Source: Clostridiales bacterium (lineage in GTDB: Bacteria; Bacillota; Clostridia; Christensenellales; Borkfalkiaceae). From it: a stretch of 30,360 bases of DNA. Location: the NCBI GenBank assembly GCA_015069525.1, contig SVIK01000002.1, positions 1 to 30,360 of the forward strand. The letters run 5' to 3'. The notes under the pieces were generated by a model. The model searched no databases. It was not told where the DNA came from and saw only the letters and a program-made list of their open reading frames with translations. How positions within the stretch are numbered: position 1 is the stretch's first letter; the number at the start of each line of letters is the position of its first letter. This document shows positions 8,057 through 14,434 of the stretch, piece by piece. Both the position numbers and the translations under genes were made by a program.

Positions 8057-8810
8057 TGTCCGCCCCGCTTTGCTCTTGCTGATACTCGTGCGCAAAGAGC
8101 GTTCGGTTTAAATTATAGCTGTATATGCCCGTCGGCGCAAAAATGAAATGGTCGCAAAACAGTATGCCGTTCTTTTCGCACAGCTGACGACACTCCTCCG
8201 TAGTAGCGGTGTCTGCCTCCGAGGGACGGGCTTCTCCATACGGATGATTGTGTACGAGCAGTACGCCCATCGGGCTTAACCCGACAACTATCTCCATAAG
8301 CCAGCTTAACTGCACCTCTACCCGCGCTTCTCTATCGGACGTGAAACGTTTTCTTCCGTAAATTTTACCAAACGCGTCCAAAACGTATACGTCCAGCACT
8401 TCACAGCCCAGCACGGCATATTCTCTATTGATAAAAGAGGCGAACTCGCCCAAGTTAAATTTGACGGGATAGCTTTCCTTTTTCATCTCAGCGGACATTT
8501 TATCAAGCAAAATACCCGTCACGCGGATATATTCCGCTATGTTTACGCCAATACCCTCTACCATGGAAAGCCTTTCTATCGGCGCGTGGAATACAGCCTT
8601 TAAATCGCCAAATTCACAAAGCAATCTATGCGCCAAATCGTTGGTATTGCGACGAGGCAACGCGTTGAAAAGAAAAACCTCTAAAAATTCGTGCTCGCAC
8701 AGCATTTCCTCGCCCGCTTGCAATTTTTTCAAAATCCGCTTTCTATGCCCCGTATGCACGGCGGGAATATTTGTTTTTTCGCCTTTTTTCGACAACGTAG
8801 TATACCCCAC
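8049..8810 (-). CDS. radC: RadC/YicR family protein (JAB1/MPN+ domain)
   Basis: 253 residues with the UPF0758 layout. The GHRKRILKKL opening is followed by a helix-hairpin-helix-like stretch (LSMVEGIGVNIAEYI, about 82-96) and a C-terminal JAMM metallo-domain with LVHNHPYGEARPSEAD near 183-198, where the two His and the Asp are the zinc ligands. Despite the name, a role in DNA repair is not established for the family; a metal-dependent hydrolase is the structural expectation. GTG 8810 is the most upstream start and lies only about eight bases after the predicted transcription start, with no SD site. TTG at 8795, with a weak GTGGGGT before it, is an alternative. It is the first gene of the radC-kinase-regulator-phosphatase-cysK operon. 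Confidence 0.85.
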   Translation of the reverse strand: MGYTTLSKKGEKTNIPAVHTGHRKRILKKLQAGEEMLCEHEFLEVFLFNALPRRNTNDLAHRLLCEFGDLKAVFHAPIERLSMVEGIGVNIAEYIRVTGILLDKMSAEMKKESYPVKFNLGEFASFINREYAVLGCEVLDVYVLDAFGKIYGRKRFTSDREARVEVQLSWLMEIVVGLSPMGVLLVHNHPYGEARPSEADTATTEECRQLCEKNGILFCDHFIFAPTGIYSYNLNRTLFAHEYQQEQSGADNA

Positions 8811-8824
8811 TCATTATTTCTTTT

Positions 8825-8853
8825 ATTGTAGCATACTTTCTTGCAAATGTCAA
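8825..8853 (-). promoter_or_regulatory. Strong sigma-A promoter of the radC-cysK operon
   Basis: On the minus strand TTGACA (8853-8848), a 17-bp spacer and TACAAT (8830-8825): near-perfect consensus. The expected transcription start is near 8818, leaving an untranslated leader of only about eight bases before GTG 8810. Confidence 0.85.
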
Positions 8854-8892
8854 AGTTTTACAAGAATTTCCACTATATTTTCCCCTCGCACG

Positions 8893-8916
8893 AGCGGAAA
8901 AAATATTTTTTCCGCT
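8893..8916. promoter_or_regulatory. Perfect 24-bp palindrome between divergent promoters
   Basis: AGCGGAAAAAAT is followed without a spacer by its exact reverse complement, with the centre between 8904 and 8905. It lies 39 bases outside the radC -35 box and 15 bases outside the pepV -35 box. No gene reads into it, so it is not needed as a terminator. A dimeric regulator's operator or a DNA-bending site is the simplest reading; the binding protein is unknown. Confidence 0.6.
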
Positions 8917-8931
8917 TTACCCCTTATTTTC

Positions 8932-8960
8932 TTTACCAAACGAGAGAAATTGTGTATAAT
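8932..8960 (+). promoter_or_regulatory. Promoter of the PepV-like gene
   Basis: TTTACC (8932-8937), a 17-bp spacer and TATAAT (8955-8960). The leader is short and holds AAGGAGG (8978-8984) seven bases before ATG 8992. Confidence 0.75.
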
Positions 8961-8991
8961 AATAGTAAATAAAACGTAAGGAGGCTTCATT

Positions 8992-10386
8992 ATGCCACAC
9001 CCTATGGATAAATATTTTAACGAAACCGTTGATTCTATCTCCAAAATCATTCAATTTGATTCCTCTTTCAAGGGCGCGGAAGAAGACGAAGACGGCGTTT
9101 ACCCTTTCGGTAAAGAAACCGCCGATTGTTTGCATTTCTTCCTTTCTCTTGCACAAAGCTTCGGGTTTGAAACGCACAACTACGACAACTACGTCGGCGA
9201 AGTAATTTTCGGCGCAGGCGAAGAGTTTGCCGTGCTTGCCCACCTCGACGTCGTGCCTGCGGGAAGCGGTTGGACGTATCCGCCCTTTGGTGGCGTCATC
9301 AACGACGACGTTTCAAACGGTGGCGTACAAGGCGCAAAGATTTGGGGCAGAGGCGCAATGGACGATAAAGGCCCTGCCGTGGCTTGTTTATACGCGTTAA
9401 AAGCGTTGAAAGACGAGGGCTTTGTCCCCCGCCGTACCATCAAGCTTATCGTTGGTTGCAACGAGGAATGCGGTTGGAAATGTATCGAGCATTATAAAAA
9501 AGTGGCGCATATGCCCGACGAAGGGTTCACTCCCGACGCAAACTTCCCCGTTATCTACGCAGAAAAAGGTATCGTGCATTTTACCGCTTCTTTCCCGATA
9601 AACGACGCGCCCATGTACGCGCTGAAAGGGGGCGAACGGGCAAATATGGTATGCGACCACGTTTCCGCTTTCTTAACGAGAAAGACCGCCTCTAAGCTGG
9701 TGGGATATACTAACGAAATAAACGGCACTACCCTTTCCTACGACAATACGACGAACGCGTTGCAAGCGTACGGTAAATCGGCGCACGGCTCTACCCCCGA
9801 CAAGGGTGCAAACGCTTTGCAAGCAACCCTCGCTTTTCTTGCCACACTCAACGAGGATTGTGCGTACGCCTACGACGTGCTTTTCAACGACGCACTCGGC
9901 TTGAAACAATTTTACGACGAAACGGGCACGCTTACCCTTTCCCCCGACGTGGCAACCTTCCAAAACGGCGTATTAAAAATTACCTGCGACGTGCGTTTCC
10001 CCGCTACGTTCGCCTTGGAATCGGTGACGGAGCGTTTGGACGAGGCGGGCATCGCCTACACGGTTGATAATTACCAAGCCCCCTTATACAACGACGTAAA
10101 CGGCTCGCTTATCACCACTCTTTCCAAAGTATATAACCGTGCGACGGGAAAAGACGAAACACCGATTGCCATCGGGGGCGGAACGTATGCACGGGCGCTT
10201 ACATGCGGATGCGCGTTTGGACCGGAAATGGCGGGAGAGGAAGCTACTATCCACCAGCCCAACGAATATATCACCTTAGATAGAGTGCGCCTTTTAAACG
10301 AAGTATACTACGACGCGATAAAGGAAATTAGCAAACCGCACTATACGCGTATTGGCTACGTAAAAATGCGTAGAGTAAAAAAATAA
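8992..10386 (+). CDS. M20 family Sapep/PepV-type dipeptidase
   Basis: A 464-residue cytoplasmic metallopeptidase that splits dipeptides, often with a beta-Ala or D-Ala N-terminus in this family. The metal ligand H84 is in LAHLDVVPAGSGW, the bridging Asp is in GAMDDKGPA (about 124), and the catalytic Glu and next ligand are E158-E159 in CNEECGWK. The dimerisation/lid domain (about 190-360) contains the AYGKSAHGSTPDKGANA loop, and the C-terminal histidine is in EEATIHQPNEYI. Length matches PepV (about 465-470). It is a single gene with its own promoter and strong SD, ending at the bidirectional terminator at 10404-10438. With the two M18 enzymes at 23-26 kb it points to growth on peptides. Confidence 0.92.
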   Translation: MPHPMDKYFNETVDSISKIIQFDSSFKGAEEDEDGVYPFGKETADCLHFFLSLAQSFGFETHNYDNYVGEVIFGAGEEFAVLAHLDVVPAGSGWTYPPFGGVINDDVSNGGVQGAKIWGRGAMDDKGPAVACLYALKALKDEGFVPRRTIKLIVGCNEECGWKCIEHYKKVAHMPDEGFTPDANFPVIYAEKGIVHFTASFPINDAPMYALKGGERANMVCDHVSAFLTRKTASKLVGYTNEINGTTLSYDNTTNALQAYGKSAHGSTPDKGANALQATLAFLATLNEDCAYAYDVLFNDALGLKQFYDETGTLTLSPDVATFQNGVLKITCDVRFPATFALESVTERLDEAGIAYTVDNYQAPLYNDVNGSLITTLSKVYNRATGKDETPIAIGGGTYARALTCGCAFGPEMAGEEATIHQPNEYITLDRVRLLNEVYYDAIKEISKPHYTRIGYVKMRRVKK

Positions 10387-10403
10387 GGAAAAATGAACGA
10401 TAA

Positions 10404-10438
10404 AAAAATCGGGTATCCGTCACGGAAACCCGATTTTT
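10404..10438. terminator. Bidirectional terminator between convergent genes
   Basis: AAAAATCGGGT (10404-10414) pairs with ACCCGATTTTT (10428-10438). Between them TCCG-TCA-CGGA continues the stem after one A-A mismatch. A- and T-tracts on either side serve both converging genes. Confidence 0.88.
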
Positions 10439-10458
10439 CATTTTACTATAAATAAATC

Positions 10459-11193
10459 TTATACTTTTAACACACGTTTGATATACGTTTCGTTATAATT
10501 TTGCGTATCCAGCAACACGAAAACGTCTACGCTACCAAATTCCCAATCGGTAAAGCTATCGCGAGAGAATTTTGCTCCGAAAGAATAGTACGCACGGATA
10601 AGCGCAGGAAGCGCGTGCTTCACTTCTTTGGCGTCGTATTCGCTTTCGCTAAGAAGTTCTATTTGTTTTTCCTCGCGCGATTTTACACCGTACGCTTCGT
10701 CTATGGCGCTATACGTTGCAAGATAGGAAAGTTCCTTCACGTACTCGCTTTTGTCCGTACCGAAAAAGCTTGCGTCGCCAATGATGAAACGATAATTTTC
10801 TTCGCGTATGTATTTGACGATAAAGCGGAGCAACAACATTAAAACAACGCTGTTTCGGTATTCTTTCTTAACTACCGCGCGGGAAAGCTCTGCTATTCTC
10901 TCTCCCGTCGCCTTTAAGGTATCAAGCGTAAACTCCTCTTCCGAAATGAACGGTTTGCCGTCGGGCAAATCCTCACTCGTAATGATTCGATAACAGCCGA
11001 CCACTTCCCCCGTTTCGTTATCTACGCAAATAATTTGGCGCGCATAGGCGTCGTAGGGGGTAATATCCAAGCCGTTTTCTACGCTTGCGTCCTTTCGATA
11101 TTCCAATAACATGTCGTTATAACGAAGAGCGTAAGCAGAATTCTTTTCTTGCTCCGTCTCCGCAAAACGAACGCTAAATCTTTCGTTTTCCAT
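10459..11193 (-). CDS. PF13444 (OlsB-like) N-acyltransferase, candidate N-acyl amino acid synthase
   Basis: 244 residues of the GNAT-like fold shared with autoinducer synthases. The N-terminal block LRYNDMLLEYRKD with the following DAYARQIICVDNETGEVVGC, then ELSRAVVKKEYRNSVVLMLL and YRFIIGDASFFGTD, match the Acetyltransf_5/OlsB signature. OlsB joins a 3-hydroxyacyl chain from acyl carrier protein to ornithine; other PF13444 enzymes of gut bacteria make N-acyl glycine, lysine or ornithine signals such as commendamide (established for the family). No OlsA/PlsC-type partner is adjacent, so a free N-acyl amino acid or lyso-lipid is a likely product (inference). It is a single gene with its own promoter, AAAGGAGA before the ATG, and terminators on both sides. 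The amino acid used cannot be read from sequence. Confidence 0.82.
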   Translation of the reverse strand: MENERFSVRFAETEQEKNSAYALRYNDMLLEYRKDASVENGLDITPYDAYARQIICVDNETGEVVGCYRIITSEDLPDGKPFISEEEFTLDTLKATGERIAELSRAVVKKEYRNSVVLMLLLRFIVKYIREENYRFIIGDASFFGTDKSEYVKELSYLATYSAIDEAYGVKSREEKQIELLSESEYDAKEVKHALPALIRAYYSFGAKFSRDSFTDWEFGSVDVFVLLDTQNYNETYIKRVLKV

Positions 11194-11228
11194 ATTCTTT
11201 TCTCCTTTTAGGGGAACTTATTATCCTT

Positions 11229-11257
11229 ATTATATCACTAATTGTAAATTTTTTCAA
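11229..11257 (-). promoter_or_regulatory. Promoter of the N-acyltransferase gene
   Basis: On the minus strand TTGAAA (11257-11252), a 17-bp spacer and TATAAT (11234-11229). The leader is about 30 bases with AAAGGAGA just before ATG 11193. Confidence 0.85.
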
Positions 11258-11288
11258 CCGTCTATCTATAAAAAATAGTTATAAAAAC

Positions 11289-11320
11289 GTATACGGCTTG
11301 TCGTTTGACAAGCCGTATAC
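11289..11320 (-). terminator. Terminator of the flavoprotein operon
   Basis: GTATACGGCTTGTC, loop of four, GACAAGCCGTATAC: a perfect 14-bp stem. Reading on the minus strand it is followed by GTTTTTAT and a later run of six T, so it should stop transcripts from the two flavoprotein genes before the next promoter at 11257. Confidence 0.82.
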
Positions 11321-11366
11321 AAAGTGAGAGAATATGAAAAAAGTTTGTATAATCTAATTTTCCGCC

Positions 11367-11429
11367 CCTATCACGGTACGTTTATTGTATACCCGTATTG
11401 TGAATAAAATATGAAAAGATTGTGATAGG
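11367..11429. other. Spaced inverted repeat downstream of the flavoprotein operon
   Basis: CCTATCAC (11367-11374) and GTGATAGG (11422-11429) are exact inverted copies separated by 47 A+T-rich bases, in the 128-base stretch between the stop at 11449 and the terminator stem. It could fold as a 3' untranslated structure or be chance. I see no gene in 11194-11448. Confidence 0.25.
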
Positions 11430-11448
11430 ACGATGAAATAAAATGCGA

Positions 11449-13002
11449 TTAACTTAAAAACAAAGCAAATATAGCATCTGCGACACGGATTCCGTCCACC
11501 GCAGAAGAGGTTATTCCTCCCGCGTACCCCGCGCCCTCCCCGCAAGGGAAGAGTTTTTTCACGGAAACCGACTGCATCGTATCGTCCCGTTCTATACGCA
11601 AAGGAGAGCTCGTCCTCGTTTCCGCGCCCGTCATCAGCGCGTCGGGACAAGCAAAGCCTTTCAATCGTTTATCCATATCCAAAAGCGCCGTTTTCAACGT
11701 TTCATGCACCTTCGTGGGCAAGACGGCACGCAAATCGGCAAACGACGTACCCGCTTCATAGGTGGCTTTTACAGCTCCGAAACAATCGCTCGTTTTGTCC
11801 TCCAAGAAATCCCCCACCTTTTGCACGGGGGCACGGTAATTTTCCCCGCCTGCTATAAATGCGGAGCGTTCTATCACCCGTTGGAATTCTACGCCCGCAA
11901 GCGCATTATCGCTTGCAAAATCCGCCCTCGTCACCTGTACGATTAACGCGCTATTGGCGTTTTCTCCGTCACGCGCATAATTGCTCATGCCGTTCGTGAC
12001 GACGGCGCCCTCCTCGCTCGTTGCGGGCATCACGTAGCCACCTGGGCACATACAAAAGGTGAACGCGGAACGCTCGCCTGCGTGGGAAACGAGCTTGTAA
12101 TCGGCAGAAGGGAGCAGTTTATACGCCTTACCGTACTGCGTTTTGCCTATTTCCGCCTGCAAATGTTCGATACGCACCCCCACGGCAAAATCTTTTGCGC
12201 GCATGTGTACGCCACGTGCGCGCAAACGTTCAAACGTGTCCCTTGCGCTATGACCAACCGCCAAAACGAGCGCGGAAATTTCTATCTTTTCCCGCTCTCC
12301 CGTTTCTACGTTTAAAAGCGTTGCGCTTTGCAATTCTTCCCCCACGACGGCAATATCGTCCAATAGGGTGTGGAAAAGCACTTTCCCGCCTTGCGAAAGA
12401 ATATATTCCCGCATGTTTTTGACAACCTTTTTCAAATTATCGCTACCGATATGCGGTTTATTCAAATAACGTATTTCTTCGGGCGCGCCAAACCGCACGA
12501 ACGTTTTTAACACTTCGCTATTCAAAGGGCTATGCGTTTGCGTGTTCAGCTTGCCGTCCGAAAACGTACCCGCGCCTCCCTCGCCAAATTGGATATTGTT
12601 ATGTATATCCAAAAAGCGTTCGGTGAAAAAACGCTTGGTTGCCCTTTCCCGTTCCTCTACGCTCCCGCCACGTTCGATAACGATTGGCGTAATGCCTCTT
12701 TCTAAAAGGCGCAAAGCGCAAAACAAGCCAGACGGACCGCTTCCTACGACTAAAACGGGTTTTTCGGGAATTTTATGCTTTGGCAAACGTTCTAACCCCA
12801 AATTTTCTTCTTTGGGCTTTTCGTCGGAAAACTCTATCGTGTATACGTAGCGGATATTGTTTTTATCGCGCGCGTCCAGCGATTTTTTCTTGATAGCAAA
12901 ATAGGCAGGCGGTTTGCCCAATTTTTTGCCCGCTAACGTAAAAAGGGATTCCTCCCCTTTACCAAGCGGAAGTTTGATATCGGATAAAGTGATGAAACGC
13001 AT
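11449..13002 (-). CDS. COG2509-type FAD-dependent oxidoreductase
   Basis: 517 residues. A ThiI/THUMP-like small N-terminal domain (SLDARDKNNIRYVYTIEF) precedes a Rossmann FAD-binding fold (VVGSGPSGLFCALRL, acidic end of strand 2 in VIERGG). The uncharacterised COG2509 family is recognised by IQFGEGGAGTFSDGKL and by FCMCPGGYVMPATSEEGAVV near 300-325. The C-terminus closes with a second FAD motif (LFPCGEGAGYAGGITSSAVDG). Cytoplasmic; the substrate is unknown for the family. The start is two bases after the stop of the HI0933-like gene, with AGAGGG before it, so the two are surely one operon. Length is normal for the family (about 460-540). Confidence 0.88.
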   Translation of the reverse strand: MRFITLSDIKLPLGKGEESLFTLAGKKLGKPPAYFAIKKKSLDARDKNNIRYVYTIEFSDEKPKEENLGLERLPKHKIPEKPVLVVGSGPSGLFCALRLLERGITPIVIERGGSVEERERATKRFFTERFLDIHNNIQFGEGGAGTFSDGKLNTQTHSPLNSEVLKTFVRFGAPEEIRYLNKPHIGSDNLKKVVKNMREYILSQGGKVLFHTLLDDIAVVGEELQSATLLNVETGEREKIEISALVLAVGHSARDTFERLRARGVHMRAKDFAVGVRIEHLQAEIGKTQYGKAYKLLPSADYKLVSHAGERSAFTFCMCPGGYVMPATSEEGAVVTNGMSNYARDGENANSALIVQVTRADFASDNALAGVEFQRVIERSAFIAGGENYRAPVQKVGDFLEDKTSDCFGAVKATYEAGTSFADLRAVLPTKVHETLKTALLDMDKRLKGFACPDALMTGAETRTSSPLRIERDDTMQSVSVKKLFPCGEGAGYAGGITSSAVDGIRVADAIFALFLS

Positions 13003-13004
13003 AC

Positions 13005-14237
13005 TTACCCTCTCGCTTTTTCTCTATCGAGCGCCGTAGCCACCGTCCTCGCGGACGCGTACGCCCATTGCAGGTTAAAGCCACCGCACTCGCCGTCGAC
13101 GTCGAGGATTTCCCCCGCGAAATATAAGCCTTTTACTTTCTTGCTCTGCAACGAATCGTCCACCTCGCTTAAAGGAATTCCGCCTTTCGTCACTTGTGCG
13201 TAGTCGAACCCGAGCGTGCCGTGCACCGATAAACGGAAATTCTTTACCGCATTTGCCACTACGGACAAGTCGGTAGAGTTCACTTTTTTCATAATCGCCC
13301 TACCCACTTGGTTATTGACGATACCGCAAAGCCACTCGGTTGCAGGTTCGTTCGGCAAAGCCTTTCTCTTACGTTGCAACGCGCCTACAATATCCGCTTC
13401 GGAAAATTCGGGGAGAAAATCGAGGATAAGCTCTGCCTCCTTTTTGTCCGCGATAAACGCGGAAAGACGAAACACCGCGTCCCCCGAAACGCCGTAGTCG
13501 GTAAAGATAACGTCCCCCTGCAAAGCGTGCGTGTTTTTCTTGCCGTTCTCCGTCCAATTCGCACGAACACCCGCGTCGAAGACACGGATACCTTTCAGCG
13601 TTCGAATATCCTTCGTTTCCGTTTTTAATTGCACCAACGAGGGGTATAACGGCGTTATCGTATGCCCAAAGCAAGTGGCAAGCGCATAGCTTTCCCCGTC
13701 CGTACCGAAATTTTTCGCGCATTTTCCGCCCGTACAAAGAACGACCTTTTTCGCCGTAAATTTTCGATTGTCCTGCGCCGTCAAAAGAAAGCTATCTCCG
13801 TCTTTTTGCAACTTGACGATGCGTGCGTCCGTGTATACCTGCACTCCCTTTTCTTGCGCGTTGAAACGCAACGCGTCCGTAAGCGCAGAAGCTTGTCTAC
13901 CCGTAGGATAACCACGGCCTCGTTCGTCAAAGAAAATTAAAACACCGAGCGAGTGAAAAAATTCGCAAATTGATTTATCGTCGTAATTTTTAACGATTTC
14001 GTTTGTCTTTTGCACGTCCTTTGTCGACAACGAAAAATAAGGCGTTTCTCTTACGGCAAGGTTGGTGACGTTCCCCTGACCGTTGCCCGTAGCGGAAAGC
14101 TTTTTACCCAACCTATCGCCACGTTCGAAAAGTGCCACTTTCTTACCCAAAGCAAAAAGGGAGGTTGCCGTAAACAACCCCGACGCCCCGCCACCGATAA
14201 TTGCAATATCCAATTGTAAAATACGTGTTTCGTTCAT
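13005..14237 (-). CDS. HI0933/BaiN-like NAD(P)/FAD-dependent oxidoreductase
   Basis: 410 residues. The N-terminal dinucleotide fold (AIIGGGASGLFTATSL, acidic strand end in ALFERGDRLGKKL) is followed by SATGNGQGNVTN, the HI0933 family signature. An insert domain sits at about 190-340, and the C-terminal LYFAGEILDVDGECGGFNLQ closes the FAD site. The family includes BaiN, proposed as a bile-acid reductase in Clostridium scindens, and YhiN/YtfP of unknown role; no bile-acid genes lie nearby, so no substrate is proposed. An upstream in-frame ATG at 14255 lies between the -35 and -10 boxes and cannot be on the message. ATG 14237 is exactly where transcription should begin, giving a leaderless mRNA with no SD site. 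It is the first gene of the operon with the COG2509-type gene. Confidence 0.88.
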   Translation of the reverse strand: MNETRILQLDIAIIGGGASGLFTATSLFALGKKVALFERGDRLGKKLSATGNGQGNVTNLAVRETPYFSLSTKDVQKTNEIVKNYDDKSICEFFHSLGVLIFFDERGRGYPTGRQASALTDALRFNAQEKGVQVYTDARIVKLQKDGDSFLLTAQDNRKFTAKKVVLCTGGKCAKNFGTDGESYALATCFGHTITPLYPSLVQLKTETKDIRTLKGIRVFDAGVRANWTENGKKNTHALQGDVIFTDYGVSGDAVFRLSAFIADKKEAELILDFLPEFSEADIVGALQRKRKALPNEPATEWLCGIVNNQVGRAIMKKVNSTDLSVVANAVKNFRLSVHGTLGFDYAQVTKGGIPLSEVDDSLQSKKVKGLYFAGEILDVDGECGGFNLQWAYASARTVATALDREKARG

Positions 14238-14243
14238 ACGACT

Positions 14244-14272
14244 ATTGTAAACCATCTACAAAAAAATGTCAA
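14244..14272 (-). promoter_or_regulatory. Leaderless-type promoter of the flavoprotein operon
   Basis: On the minus strand TTGACA (14272-14267), a 17-bp spacer and TACAAT (14249-14244). Six bases separate the -10 box from ATG 14237, so the predicted +1 is the A of the start codon. Confidence 0.85.
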
Positions 14273-14311
14273 TATTTTAGAAAAAATTAGGTGAAAAATT
14301 GCATATTTATA

Positions 14312-14340
14312 TTGACTTTTCTCTCGTTTTATATTACAAT
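14312..14340 (+). promoter_or_regulatory. Promoter of the DUF1508 protein gene
   Basis: TTGACT (14312-14317), a 17-bp spacer and TACAAT (14335-14340). The untranslated leader is about 88 bases, much longer than that of the divergent gene, and ends in AAGGAG (14421-14426) eight bases before ATG 14435. Confidence 0.85.
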
Positions 14341-14434
14341 ATTTATAATAGAATATTTTTTGGTATCCTGCGTCCGTTTTTCGCATATAGTAGAGCGTGC
14401 GTATCGGTATCAAAGCACAAAAGGAGAAGCATCT

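Noticed and set aside
14291..14434. Longer N-terminus for the DUF1508 protein
   Set aside because: It would span the consensus promoter at 14312-14340; AAGGAG sits at the right distance from ATG 14435.
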